A DNA stretch of 64,000 nt from Lavandula angustifolia (GCA_028984105.1 CM054809.1:22113782-22177781), one strand, 5' to 3'; counted from the first letter of the stretch, positions 45,144-58,700 are shown. Made by a program: numbers and translations. The notes: generated from the sequence alone by a model not told the origin.

Positions 45144-47605
45144 GGTCCCGTTTGGTTGGGCTTGAGGAATTAACTTAAAGGAATTATTTCATTCCTTGTT
45201 TGGTTAGTAAAATTATGGACGGATATGATACCTGATACCCCTCCAAGGACCCCTTGGACACTTTTTCATTCCTTTAGTAACTTAGCCAAATCTCAATGCT
45301 CCCTCATCGCCTTTGAAGATTCATTGAACAAAAACCTCCTTCGTCTCGCTCTTCTCTCCCACCATCGCCTCCATCGTCCTCTCTTCTCTCTCCCACATTC
45401 GCCTCCATTGCCTCTCGCTTCTCTCTCCCTTTGCTGAAGGTGCTTCGCAGAAAGTGCAACCCGCAGGTAATTGACTTTTGAATTGGGGTCAAATTATAAT
45501 CTAGGAATTTATTTGTGGTGGTTTAATTATGCAGTTCTAGAGTTTGATTCGTGGGTTCTATTGGAATAACTCCGTATTTCTATTGAATCCTCTCTTCTAT
45601 TGGGTTTTTTGTTCTAGAGTTTGATTCGTATGTTCTGGAGCTTGTTACGTTGTTGCTTGTTACGATGTGTTCGGGCTTCTTCTTCTAATTTTGCTTGATT
45701 TGTTATTAATCTAACTGCTGCTTCTAATTTTGAGAATTGGCTTGATGATTTATTGTACGAAATTTAGAATCATGCTTCCTATCTCAATGAATTGCATCCA
45801 AATGGTATCCTTTTAGATTCCAGTTCTGCCTCTTATTTGCTTTGGAGTTGAAGTTTATGAGAGTTGGTTTTACTTGTCACTTTTTAGAAAGACATGGATC
45901 CTTTTATATGGGAAACGACGAAGAGAATGAGAAATAGACAAGTGGAAATTATTCAAATCGTAATTTCTATTATTAATTTGATTATTATGATGTATTTGTT
46001 GATGAAAAGAATAAGTCACGCACGTCGAATCAATAGCATAACATACACACAAAGAGATAGGAAATGACAACGGATAGAGAATTTAAATAAGTTAACTTTG
46101 AAAAATGACATTGCTTATAAAAAGGAGCTTCACATGAATATGAGAACCTTTAATGCCCTATATGAGATGGTTAGGGATGTAGGAGGTCTGGATGGAAGCG
46201 ACAATATGTCCCGAGAGGATATAGTTGTTTCTTTCCTTTACACGCTTGCTCATGATAAGAAAAATAACTCTATTGCTAATTATTTCAATACAATTGGGGA
46301 TACTATTAGTAGAAACTTCAATAAATGTCTTAATGCGTTTATGAAGTTACATCCTCTCTTGCTCAAAAAATCCATTCTTATAGAGGAAGATTGTCAACAT
46401 GGTCGATGGAAACATTTCAAGGTATCATTTAATCTACTTTTGTTATTGTAAAGATGTATGCACGTATCTTTACAAACTAAGTTAACTAGTTTTCATATAG
46501 AATTGTTAGGAGCATTGGATGAAACATTGATTAGCTGTCTCATTCACAATAAAGATAGACCAAGGTACCGAACGAGGAAAGACAATATCTCAATGAAGTG
46601 TTTGCACACCAAACATGGAGTTCATTCTTATCATGCTCGGTTGGGAAAGATCTACACATGATGGACGTGTTCTTCGATATGTAATTGACCATCATAATGG
46701 ATTAAAAGTACCCCAAGACAATTGTATTTCAATAATGCACAATTCCTTTCTCAACTAATACCTAGAATATATAAATATTTTAATGTGTATGATGATAATG
46801 CTTAGTTGATGCTGGATACACAAATTGCAATGGATTTTTTTGCCCCTTTTAAAAGATATCGGTATCACCTAAAGGAATTGGGTGATCGCCAACCAGTTAG
46901 AGTAGAAGAATTCCTCAATTTGAAGCATTTTAAAGCAAGGAAGGTAAAATAGAGATGTTTTGGCTTGTTGAAAGGAAGGTGGACTATTTTAAAAGGTCCT
47001 TCATTTTTTCCGATCGACACACAAGGTCGTATGGTCACATGTGCTCTTCTACATAATCTAATTCGAGAATATATGCCCACTGATAATCCTATTGAATATG
47101 GAGGTGAAGAAAAAGACACTGACATCCATAGCAGTTCTAATCCAACTAAATTCATCAATCATATTGAACCTTCAAATGCTTGGACTACTTTTAGTGACAC
47201 TTTAGCTAAAAATTTATTTAATGAGTAGAGAGGTAGTGATTGATGTAATTTTATTTATGTTTGATAACTATGTATATTTGATATGGATTGCGATATTTGT
47301 ATAAAAACAATTTGTGATATTTATGCAATTGCTTTTTAAATATTTAAATGGTAAACTAGTACTTGAAAAATCTTATTTTTTTTCAAGTATTTAATAATCA
47401 ATTTTTTTTTATAGTTTCTTGAGTAAAAACTAACTTTTAATTCAAAAAAGGTGATTTCGTTCCTTCAGTCAAACCAAATAGGTATCGGAATCTAGTTTAT
47501 TTCTGCTGCAAACCAAACAGCTAATTTCAAGAATTATTCCTTCATCCATACCCAGGTTTAATTCCTTATTCCAATTCCATTCTTTTTTGTCAACCTAGCG
47601 GGGCC
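45144..47605 (+). mobile_element. PIF/Harbinger-type DNA transposon
   Basis: The left end is GGTCCCGTTTGGTTGGG and the right end (reverse complement) GGCCCCGCTAGGTTGACA, both followed by AAGGAATT-like sequence. The flanks TTT and TTA are a possible diverged 3-bp duplication. It carries a broken transposase at 46098-47228. The 45225-45440 ORF is Ser/Pro/Leu-rich low-complexity and I do not treat it as a gene. Confidence 0.8.
46098..47228 (+). pseudogene. PIF/Harbinger (ALP1/HARBI1-like) transposase
   Basis: The N-terminal helical domain (46098-46451) has FNALYEMVRDVGGL and SREDIVVSFLYTLAH. A DDE-type start LGALDETLI follows (46500-46540), and a C-terminal LLKGRWTILKG...HNLI (46965-47080). Stops and frameshifts at about 46450, 46590-46660, 46800 and 46950. 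The 46418-46500 stretch looks like an intron (GGTATCATTT to TTTTCATATAG). The first catalytic Asp is visible; the others are not clear. Not functional. Confidence 0.82.
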
Positions 47606-47650
47606 TTAGTTATTTTGGTTCAAGGTCATTAAAATACATGGTATTTGCTT

Positions 47651-49042
47651 TGTTGGTCCATAGATGAGTCTTCAGGTGGATGGGGGGGGGGAGGGTTAAT
47701 ACACCTGAGTCCAAGTTTCGAACTTAAACGCGAAAGTCAATAGATACTGAGTTTGCTTACTGAATAAATTCAGTTCCCAGATGAGCTTTCTGATCGCGTG
47801 GGTCTACCGAACACTATTTACTTACCAAAATTAGTTTATGGGTGATTCACTATCAGAATATGTGCGGAATAGCGTATGCCCAATTTTATTCGGCTCTTTG
47901 AAAAACATTGACTATTGAAAACTATTTCAGTTTAGTATGTGTGTCTTTCTGGTTTTATTGAAAATTTACACTTCTATAATTTTGTAAACACGGTTTTGTG
48001 CAATACGAACAGTAAACAATGTAACACAGTAAATGAATGACACATAGATTTTTTATAGTCATTTGGATACGTAAGATCCTACGTCCACTTTCTGATTCCA
48101 GGAGTTCTTGAATAGATTATATTGAGCAAGTCTCGGTCGTACTCGTTTGCTAGAAAGATCTTGACTAGTTAGAGTCCTAGTGACTTTACAATGGGTTCAA
48201 ACACGAAGGTTTAAGTGTTTTTCTCCAACTATAAAGGATTTATGACAAAAAGAACAGTTCGGATATGAACTCCTTCATTTTCTAAGCTTGTGATCTTACA
48301 AGTAGTGGCTTAGATGTACAGAGAAAGGGAACTATATCACTCTAGAGGTGAGAATGTAGATGGTAAGCTATCGGTTCTAATGTTCTCAATTGAGTTTGCT
48401 TTGAATTCGCTAGAGCTTGTGTGCTTGTATGCTTGTGTTCCCGTTATCTTCATGCATGGATGAAGGTCTCTATTTATAGGCTTAGATAGTGAATAGATCC
48501 GTTGTAGAAGACCTAGACACGTGTTAAACACAGCAAGCAAAATGACCATCTTACAATTAGAATTGCACTGTAGAGATTCTTTCTTTTTCAGGGTTCAGAG
48601 GTTGACTGCAACTTTATGTCAGGACAAGTACAATGTTGTTAGCTCCTCATTGGTCGAGGTTAGTAGGTAAGTGAGGCTTTGTTCAAAATCCAAGATTGAT
48701 ACTGAGTTAACTTCCTTGAATACCTCGGCCACTTTACCGAAAAGTTCTGACATTCTCCGATGTCTTAAGTATGTTGATTGCTGATTTCTTCTGACTTATC
48801 AACACTTATTCAATAGATTCATCTTGAATCCTACCAAGTCTTTAGATAGCTAAGTTTTCAGAAACTGCTTAATTTACATTCTTCTACTGAGTTCTTAATA
48901 GGGACTAAACAAGCTATCTAGTCTACTGAGCTACTAACATGATGAGCTCTTCTAAGCTATACATCTGTTACAATATATGAATTCATCATTCGACTAGGAT
49001 TTTGGGATCTTCAAATTTTATATTATAGATCATCACCCAATA
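47651..49042 (-). repeat. 3' LTR of element C
   Basis: Plus-strand start TGTTGGTCCATAG, end ATCATCACCCAATA (mutated CA to TA), then AATTTCCCCCTATTTGATTA, a polypurine tract on the other strand. 1,392 bp. It shares only patches with the B/D LTRs: the hairpin with G-run (47672-47707), ACGTCCAC, and the TATA box (about 48470-48479). Confidence 0.82.
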
Positions 49043-49313
49043 ATTTCCCCCTATTTGATTATACCAAAATCATTTAAGCAAAACATATATACTCAAGATA
49101 GTCACAGTAAGATATATCAGTTATATATTAGTGTGAGTGTGTGTCAGTGATCTCTAGAGTGATCAGTTGTGTTAAATTTAAAAACGAAGGCCAATGTGAC
49201 AATGAGTAGTTGTCCATGCCAAAAATAGTAATGATTCCATTATAATTGAAGGAATTACATGTGCAAGGATCAGCACTGTGAACTATCAAGCTTTAATTAT
49301 CTATAATAATCAG
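49043..49313 (-). other. 3' UTR and polypurine tract of element C
   Basis: Non-coding. It has the complement of an AGGGGGAAAT tract next to the LTR, and GTGTGTCAGTGATC-type sequence resembling the same region of elements A and B. Confidence 0.65.
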
Positions 49314-51900
49314 CTATTTCTTCTTTAGTCTGAACTTCTGCAGCTTGGCCTTGACGTCAGATGATTTATCCTCGGGTGGTTGAAGTCCATATAGTTTATA
49401 TATATCTGCTCTGAGTTTCTTGATTTCGGCTTGATCTTCCCTCTCTGCCAGTATGAGATTTTTCTTTGCGACTGCATCCTTGACTTCTTCCTCGATCTCC
49501 TAAGTATAGACATTCCCTTCAAGTGTCATCGGAGGTGCTGTAGTTTTGTATTCATGCGCTTTCAGTTGTAATCCTTCCTTCATAATTATTTCCTTAACAT
49601 CACCAAGAAGTTATGGATCATAACCAATAAGCATTTCTTCAAAAAGTTGATCTACATTTAATCCTTCCCACAACTTGCAGCAGTAGAATATCTCGATAAG
49701 TTCAGCTTTAATGGCTTCCCATCTGTTGTTTAACTACCAAGGAATCCCTTTGTCAAAGCGAGAGTTTATGGATTTCTTCAAATTATCTTAATGTACTCTT
49801 CGCCTATAGATTTCGAATGTGGTTGGGATCTCTCTACTCTTCTCTATCACCCTTTCTCTAGCCTCCTTTTGAGTTCTAACAATATGAGCTTCCATTTTGC
49901 TTTGTATTGTCTATCTCTAGCCTCAACAATTTTCTATCCTCAGCTCTAGAAACCATACCTCTCTCATCTAGCGTGACCTCAACTCTGGGCTTCTGAGTCT
50001 GTTCAATTGGTTGCCCCTATGAGCTTTAGCCATTTAGAGCATGAGATATCTAAGGTGTCGATTTAGATGTATCCTTAGAGGCCTGAGACCTTAATTGTCT
50101 AGTTGTTGGAGTCCTGGCATTCCTTGGAGTAGTTACTTTCACTACAACTTTCTTCTGAGTGGTTTTCTTCTTTACATCTGTCTCTTTATTTGCATCCGGC
50201 TAAGGTTGAAGCTTCTTAGCCATTTCTCTGTCGTATTCTTATTGGGCTTCTTTGTTGGAAAATTTCTTTTCAGGCGAGAGAGGGGGAAGATCAGGAGTAC
50301 TACTTACAACCGCCTTATTCTTTCCTTTCTTTCCTTTCTTATTAGGCCGTGTCTCAGTAGGCTCAGTTTCTTCATCTATGAATCTGGCAATTTTTTCAAT
50401 AGCTATTGTTGATGATGCTTCCCCCTTGGATCCAACAACTTCTGCCTGAGCTACTTCCACGACCCTCTCCTCCATCGATTTTCCTTTCTCTTTCCCTATC
50501 TTAGTGGGTGCATCAACAACTTCCACATCATCCTCTTCTTTAATCTCACTTTCCCTTTCTCCTGTTTTGGCATCATCAATTGTCCGTAGGAGGGAGATAA
50601 GGGTTTTGATTTTCTTGGTTAGGTCGTCAACTTGGAGTTTAACAGTGTCGAAGCTTGTTTCAATATCGTATACTCACCCTGAGAAGGAGTCATACTCTTC
50701 TCTGTCTCTTCGCATGGCTCTCAAGACAACAGATGTTTCATGCTTGTATTGCTGGAGAGAGTCACTGAGCTATCTGGCAGAGTCTGAGCGTACTGTGTCG
50801 AGAGTGGTCTTTTGAGTGTTTGCTATTTGGTTTACTCTCTCGAACGCGACTGAGTTTGTATCAATGGTAGCTTTCAGTAGTGTTTGTACAACCTTTGTGA
50901 GCATCTCAGAGAATGTGCGGGATTGAGCATCTAAGGTCGGCTCGAACTACTCCATGAGAGATGCTTGTTGACCTGTCAGTGCTGATTTCACAAGATCATC
51001 TACATCAAATATAGGAGCAACAGTGAGCTTCTTCCCTGCTTCAATCAATGCTTCGGTCTTCTGACTCTGCTCCTGAGTATGATTTTTCCATTCATCCTAA
51101 ATATCTCGAGCGAGTTTTCTATTCTTGTACCCTGCATGTCGATGATCTTCTCCATTAACTCTGGAATCGTCTTGATTCTGTACGAGGATTTCAAGGATTT
51201 GCATTGTCGAGGAGCTATAGCCTCTGATGTAGATAGTATCATAGAACTAGACGGCGGTGGCTAACTATAGTCATCATCACCTTTGGATCCTGACTTTTCT
51301 GACTTGTCACCCTCAACAGGTTTGTTACTTCCTAAATTATTGGGTTCAGACTCATCTTTCGGGTGTCATCTTGTTGAGTCTGAGCTGGAGACCCTGATCC
51401 AACTCATACACTGAGTAGATAAAGCATTGCTGCTTCAAAATCATCTAAGGAGGCTATGTCCAATAGGGCCTCCATACCCATTTTATGACCTGAGCCTCTG
51501 CTCCTCAGCCTCCAATGTTGGAACTGTCTTTATTTTTAGGGTCTGGTCTAACTCTGCCCATCCTTGGAACTTGAACAGCATTTGCAGTCGTGCTCTTCTA
51601 GCAATATCCACCATATGATAGTGTTGAATGATCTCTGGAATGTGTTTAGAGACATCCACATCAGCTCTGTTTTTTGCCTTTTGGACCGCAAATGGGAGCT
51701 GGTCAGTATCACTGATAATCTGTATTTCTATTGTATCTGCTCCTTCTGGTACATCACTAGTTTTGAATTCAGTAGGGGGAGGAATGTCAGAAGTCTCTTC
51801 TGAGCTCAGTTGCTTCATCTTCTCCTTAACAGTGGCCTCCTCCTCCCTTCCTAAATTTGAGTCCAGCACATCTACAGGCACGTCTGGAGTAGGAGGCTAA
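49314..51900 (-). pseudogene. Third ORF of element C, C-terminal and middle part
   Basis: The frame ends with LQKFRLKKK and a stop at 49316-49314, like the KIKKFRR ends in A and B. Upstream pieces include a Lys/Pro-rich segment (50526-50239), the TIPELMEKIIDMQGTRIENSLE region (51242-51045), and EEEATVKEKMKQLSSEET followed by DVSKHIPEIIQHYHMVDIARRARLQMLFKFQGW (51881-51483), which align with the middle of the A and B ORFs. Interrupted by many stops. Confidence 0.72.
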
Positions 51901-51964
51901 GAAGCACGAAACTCATACAGAGATATGGATACGTTAGGATATGACATTTTTTCAAAAAATCAAG

Positions 51965-51967
<3 letters not shown>

Positions 51968-52037
<70 letters not shown>
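51968..52037. repeat. (AT)n microsatellite
   Basis: About 35 uninterrupted AT dinucleotides near the left end of the hAT element. Likely length-variable. Confidence 0.97.
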
Positions 52038-52040
<3 letters not shown>

Positions 52041-52429
52041 CAATTTGCCACAAAAAAGTCCAAATTCACATAATAACACAACCTAGATCCTCAAAAGTCA
52101 CAAATATCATGCAAAAGTCAATTAACTACTACTTCAAGTGTTCAACAAAATAAAACACATAACAATATTTAAAGTTCTAGAGGATGACATTCATCACCAC
52201 TACTGGCTCCTTCTACTTGTGCACCATCATCATCTGCAAATATCACACTCTCCAATTCCAGCTCATCAAGTGAGAGTTCTGCTATCTCTAGGTCTCCAAC
52301 ATCTTGAAATGTCCCGAACTTATCTCGTGCAATATCCCACTTTTTTTCAGCCCTTTCGTGTATTCAGGGGTTCGTCTTGATAACAACCTTAGGTTGCTAT
52401 GAACAAAAACCAAGTCTTCGGCCCGGTTG

Positions 52430-54405
52430 GTTGTCAATTTGTTTCTTCTAACTTAAATAACAAATGAGTAAGTGCTCTCAATCCTCTCAGCACATGATGA
52501 AGATGATGGTTGGATAGGTAGTTTAAAAGCTGTCCTTGAAGCAATGGTGCACTTGGACTATAAGTGTACCAGCAAGATTTCAGATCCATATAATAGCGAT
52601 CGCGAATCGAGTCAGAATCTCTAAAAGCTCTTGCCTTGCTAGTAAATAGCACCCATTCATCATTCACCTTTATCCTTTCCACGTCACCTAATAAATATTT
52701 CTCAAATATTGAATTCTCATAGTAACAACTTCAGCATCCATATGTGGAGCAACTCGAGCCGGATATTCTTTGAGCCATTGCTCAGTATAGTATCTTCAAT
52801 AAGATAAAAAAATGGAGAGTTACAATTGAAAATATAAAATATTCTACAAGTTAAATGCATTGAATATGTATAAGTTACCTAGGGTTGAGTGAATGCACAA
52901 AATAATGGAGAGGGGTATTGTTCTTGTTCTATCGACTGACCAAAATCCCGTAGACCGACTCGTAGAATGCAGATGGCACATCATGAATTTCCTTGCCTTC
53001 ATGCTTGTATATAGCTATCTTCACCTTGTCTATCATAGTGTCCCACATATCATACACTAAGTGAAGGCATGGCTTCTCCCTATCACTAATACGAAGCATA
53101 TTATATATAGGAGATGTGAATAAGAGTATGTACTCAATCTTATCCCACCAACAATCATTCACCACAAAGCTCTTCACCAATGCAGCCTTCTTAGTATCAT
53201 CATCTCGATAAGAACCCCATTCCTCACTAACCACCATATTCATCAAAGACCTCTTAATAAGCTTGAATTGCTTCAACTTCACAACTATTCGGAAGTATTG
53301 AAGCAAACCAAGCAGTAGCAACACTAAGGAACTTGAGAAGCACAAACTTGTTGAACATTGCTAATCTCATACTATGGTTTATGATGAAATTCTTAACCAT
53401 AGTAGCCTCGAAGGATAATACTAATCCACGATCACTCATCATATGCTTCTCGATTATCATCCACGTTCTTTATTGCACATATGTTTTTCATTGCAAAATT
53501 TAATGTGTGCACCACAATCGGTGTCCAAGCAATATTAGGATACATCCCTTCAAGCAAAGCTCCAGCTCCAACATAATTCTTTGCATTTTCTGTGATCATT
53601 TGAACCACGTTTTGAGGACCAACTTCTTCAACCACTTCACACATCAGGCCAAAGATAAATTCTCTGGTCTTCACTTGACCAGAACAATCCACTGCTTTGA
53701 TAAACATAAGGCCATTTTTTGTCACTGCCATAAAATTAATCAAAGGACATTGTTGTGAGTCACTCCATCCATCACTCACAATGCTTATGCCCTTCTCTCT
53801 ATGTAATTTTAATTGGATCCAACAACCGCACTACATTAGCTTTTTCTTGTTGAAGCAATGTGGTTCTCAACATATTAAAGCCAGGTAGTACATAATCCTT
53901 CAAGTTATTTTCCACCGCATACTGAAAGTAGGTTGTATATACGGGCATCTTGCCAAATGAAATGACAACCCTGATGCATAGAAAAATCGAGCCATAGCAT
54001 TTAACGTATTCCAAGCTTGAATGTTGAAAGCGCTCTCAAGCGGTGAAGATGGGTTTCCTGCAAGATCTTTCCTTTTTTCTCATTAGCAGCATAGTCAAGT
54101 CTAGGTGAATACAATCCTCCTGAACTTGATGACCCAAAACCCAACCGGTGTTGGTAGTGGAACATTTCTAGCAGCTGATTCTCTTTCCTTTCTTTTCTGA
54201 ACTTCATCCTCCATTTTATTTTCAATAAATGTGCTTTCACTCGTGTGTATGTGGTCGTCTTTAATGTGGCAGAAATTACATTTCCACGACACATTTCCAC
54301 CACCTTCTCCAATATTTGTAAACCTCTTGACAAATTGCCACAAAGGAGCATCCTCATGGTCATTATTAACATTGCTAGTAACCGATTCGTAATTAGAAGA
54401 TGCAC
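52430..54405 (-). pseudogene. hAT transposase (BED finger, DUF659)
   Basis: From the 5' side: a BED-type zinc finger with WKCNFCHIK (about 54280-54258), a poorly preserved middle (54014-53799), a DUF659-type domain (53779-53432: SDGWSDSQQCPLINFMAV, VVQMITENAKNYVGAG, TLNFAMKNIC), and a C-terminal region (53345-52929, 52682-52434). Stops and frame changes separate these blocks. Not functional. Confidence 0.82.
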
Positions 54406-55051
54406 TACTTTAAGTATTCACGAGTCGGCTTATTCCTAAAAAGCAAAACTAAACAATCTCAAATCACAACTCCAACATTACTTATAGATTAATAATTTAG
54501 CAATTAGCAACATCCATCTAGCAGCAGCTCAACATTATAAATTAATAATTTAATAAATGCCCAACAACATTCAATTCCAGAATAATCAAGAATGCCCCAA
54601 TAATCTATTCTACATCAATTCAATTAAATACCCAACAATCTATTTTGCATCAATTCAATTCAATTCCAAAATAATCTATTATGCAACAGCCAACAATCAA
54701 TACCATATAGGATGCGTGGATGGTAGCGATTCTAGCAAATGTTGAGAAGGACACTTGGGCGACAGCGGCGAGGTCGACGGCAGCCTAGGCGCGGGAGGAA
54801 CAACAACGACTTGGGAGAGGAAGCTTTGAGAATTGAATTGTAGCGTGAGTCAAGTTAAGGTCATGTAGGTGTTTAATTTGATACTCATATGCTGCCACGT
54901 TTTTTACCCGATTTCAAAATAAAAAATTTAATAAAAAAATAAAATGGAAATGGAATACATTACAAAATGTTTTGGTCCGTATCCGAGGTATATCCATATT
55001 GAAAATACCTCGGATACGGATACCCCTTCTTCACAGCCGTATCCATGCTTC

Positions 55052-55734
55052 ATAGGTTGGAGGTTATGCAGCCGTCTTGGCTAGTTTCTTTTTCTTTGAT
55101 CCATCTAGGCATGAGCGTTGGATCTTTTGAGAAACATCGAAGCCTGTCTCTTCCGTGGAACTGCACCACAACCTATGGATTTTTCAAAGGTTGTTTTGTT
55201 CTTAAACTTGGCTAGTTTCTTGTCAGAGAATTTAATGTCAACAAAAGACACTTTTCCTGAGCATGAGTTGGTTATCATCATGGATATCTTCCTTTCATAC
55301 AACAGTTTGCTAACTGAAGTAAGTCTCCTGACCCCATCATGGCCTTCCACAAATTTTTGCACCTGAGTTCCCAACTTATTGGCAAAACAGTTAACCCAGT
55401 TAACTTTAACTCGGTCATGTATGACTATCATGAGGTGTAGGCATGGCTTAGACAACTGATCAAAAGAGCCACCTTGGCCGGTCAGTATTTGTGTTACAAT
55501 GTAGGCTAAGGTTCTGAATTCTAGTAGTAGCTGACTCTTCAGAAATGCAATACAGAAGATCTGAAGGTAGTCATTTATATGTGACTCGTTGTAGCCTATT
55601 GGTGAGAGTCCCTCGCCTGGTAAGTTAAGATCCTGGCTAATCTATTCCTCAGTTGGATTTTTGCGGCAACTTGCTTCCAGTCATTGGGACTAACCTGTTG
55701 GGGGATGATTTAGTCCCCAACAACAACGCCAAAA
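55052..55734 (-). pseudogene. Third ORF of element C, N-terminal part
   Basis: The minus-strand frames give GYNESHINDYL, LRTLAYIVTQILTGQGGSFDQLSKPCLHLMIVIHDRVKVNW and RRLTSVSKLLYERKISMMI (each given in part), aligning with residues ~115-290 of the A third ORF. The start of the ORF is lost: the sequence is cut at 55734 by the LTR of element D. Confidence 0.78.
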
Positions 55735-58700
55735 TGTTGGGAGATGATTCAGTCTTCTCAGTTGAGAATTAACTCAGTAGCCCTGTGCTCTGAAAACATA
55801 CTGAAGATTTGAAGATCCCAAAACCCTATCTTGATTGATGAACCATTCTGTTGTAACTTGTGGTTGTTCTGTCTCTGAGGTTTCAGACTCAGCAGACACT
55901 CTGCATCTGGTTCAGGCGCTCAGTTGATTACCTGCCTCAGCACCAGAAGTAGAAGACTCAGTAATATTGGACTCAGCAGGAGTAGTATACTGAAAGGAGT
56001 CAGTAGAATTGAACTCAGCAGGAGTAGTTCACTGAACTTAGAGCTGATCTTCAGTAGAGCCGACTCAGCAGGAGCATGCTATTGAATTAGAGATCAGACT
56101 CAGCAACGGCAAGACAGTCTTCTGACTGTCAGATTCTCTAAAGTCAAATCAGCAGAGTCAAAACGAGGAAGAGAGAAGTCAGCTTCAGATCTCCTTGAAG
56201 TCTGTTCTGTCTCAACCACTTTTCTGAACCTCGACCAATGACAAGCAGCCACCTGTCCTATATCTTTTAAAGCTGCAAGTTTCCAGAAATGGAGGGAAAG
56301 GACACTGCTACCATACTCCGAAAGAGCCGTTAGCTACCCAAAAGAGAGAGACAAAGGATCGTCGTCTCCAACGGATCTATCCTAATCTCTGCTCTATAAA
56401 TAGAGGGATAAAATCGAATTGAAGCTAGCGAGAAAGACAAGAGAACAAGAAGACACACGAACTCAAAGCATTCAAAGAGCTACTCGAAAACGCCTAAGTC
56501 TTCCACAAGTAATTCGAAGAGACAATCTCCGGCGAAAGACTACATTTTTGCTCAAAGGGAACCAAGCTGAATTAGAATTATACAGCCTCTAGTATCCAAG
56601 CGACGATACACGAACCCAAAGCTTATACTCAGGTGTTCGTCGCTCTAGAAGCTAATTTCTTGTTCCCTATCCCTTTAACCTAAGCTTAACCGTTTAAATC
56701 TGTAGCTTAGACGAAGGAGTTCACTTCTGAACTGATCCTTATTGTAAAGGACTCCTTCACTGTTGGAAAGTTTTTTCAGACACTTAGTTTGATACCTTGT
56801 AAACTGAGACTTGCTCAGTATAAATCTCAAGACCAGTGTTTGTCCTGTGTACAAACTGTTGGGTTATGAGTCAGTAGGAGATACTCAGCAGTTAATGGGT
56901 AAAAATAATATTGGGGGAAATCGTAGTAGTACTATGGAATTGAAGATCCTAAGACCCAGCTGATATCAGTAGTGTAGTGTCGATAGGACTAGATGATGTA
57001 TAGGTTAGACTGTTTTTATTTTGTTTATCCTTCTGTCTATGTCCTGTACGAGGTAAAATGTTGGATTGATCTTCTGTCGAACTTACTTTCTAGAACCCCA
57101 CGTCATCAGTGTAATTGCTTGCGTTCTTAAGCCATCAGCTGATCTTCGCCTCAGTAGAAGACATCTCATCAGCTAACAGACATCAGCAGAAGAACTCTAT
57201 GCAAGCTCAATACCTTCGCAGTCATCAGTTGACCATACTCAAGAGAATCTCTTGTCAGCCGACTCAGACGAAGAAGATATAGACTGCTTGAAGTCTACTA
57301 TATCCTACAGGAAACGACCCAGTTGTTCAAGTCTTTTCGAAAGTCAGTAGAAGACCATACGAGGATTAGGGAGAGTCAACTCCGATGTCTGACACGTCTC
57401 ACCTACCACAAACCTCGACCAATGAGAAGCCGCCAAAGCATATCTGCTCTGACAAACTAAAGCTGCTCTCATGTACAGTGTCCAACAACTCTGCTGCAAC
57501 AATTCGAATTTATGGCCGTTTTCTTTGGAAGCTTGTGACACGTGGCATCGTCGTCTCCAACGGACATATGCCTAGGTCACAACTATAAATAGAGAAGAAA
57601 TCCGAGCTTCACGCAAGGGATATCAAGGGAAAAATGCTCAAGCTTTCAAACGACTCTTGCGCATTCAAGATCAATCCAGCGAAGAACTTGCCCAATAGAA
57701 AATCATTAGTTCTTCTCTCTAGAGTTCTTTAGATCCCTCTTCTCTAGCTAAGCTCATTACCAAATCTATAGCTTAGAAATTCAAAGGAGTTCACTTTTAG
57801 TGATTGTTCTTACTGTAAGAACTCCTTCCTAGTTGGAGATTATCCCCTCCTCTTCAAACTTAGGTTTGAATTGTAAAGTCGCTAAGGACTATAACTTAGA
57901 AGGGTCTGTCTAGCGCACAGATTCCTTGCTGAGGCTTGCTCAGATAAATCAACAAGACCTCCTGTTCAGCAGGACCGTGGACGTAGGATCTTGCGTATCC
58001 GAACCACGTTAAAAATTGCTTGTGTTATTTACTGTTTTATTGCAATGCATACAAACTGATTACAAAATCATAACTTTGCATAAAACGTATTTCAAAGCAC
58101 ACTAGCCAAAATACTTTATCTTGCGAAAACACGTTTTCAAACGGAGACAAATCTCCGGGCCCCACACTCTTATCCGCACAACGTCTGCGACTGAGTTTCA
58201 AAGTACTGACAAAAGTCAGTAGGAGAGCTCAGTAGTTGGCACACTTCTGACCCGCGATCGAAGGTTACTATTTGACATTGTTCATCAGTTGCAACCAACA
58301 GCTCAGCTGTCCTTCGCGTTTGAGAAAAGAAACTGTGATCAGGTGTATTACCCCCCCCCCTCTACACCTGACTATCGTCTCCGGACAAACACAAACCGAC
58401 TGAGACTATCTCAGTATAATACATAGCCTCCTGATCTTTCGGGATAGTGGACGTAAGATTGTTGGATCCGAACCACTTTAAAAATTGTTGTGTTATGTGT
58501 TCTTTATTTTACTGTTGCATTGATTTACTGTGCATACTGAAAATATATCTTTCAAATCATTCAACTGAGTTTTAGCAAACTTAATCGACTGCACTAATCT
58601 ACTGAAACTGTTTTGATAAAAAACATTTTCCTAACTCAACTGATTTGGGCCTACATATTTCCGCATCACTGAACTCTATTCTGAACAGTACTGAATTCTG

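Larger units (their letters stand above)
51901..55051 (-). mobile_element. hAT transposon inserted in the third ORF of element C
   Basis: It separates two parts of one ORF. Flanks GGAGGCTA (51893-51900) and GGAGGTTA (about 55052-55062) could be an 8-bp duplication with one mismatch. The ends AGAAGCACGAAACTC and (reverse complement) ATGAAGCATGGATACGG are similar but the terminal bases do not pair cleanly. It contains a decayed transposase and an (AT)n run. Confidence 0.7.
47651..55734 (-). mobile_element. Copia-like retrotransposon C, 3' part
   Basis: In minus orientation: 3' LTR (49042-47651), polypurine tract (after 49043), third ORF (51900-49314 and 55734-55052). The third ORF is interrupted by a hAT transposon, and everything upstream has been cut off by element D at 55735. 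No pol sequence is present in the window. Confidence 0.8.

Noticed and set aside
45225..45437. Possible small Ser/Leu/Pro-rich protein
   Set aside because: CT-rich low-complexity sequence inside the Harbinger element near its left end; no domain and probably leader sequence.
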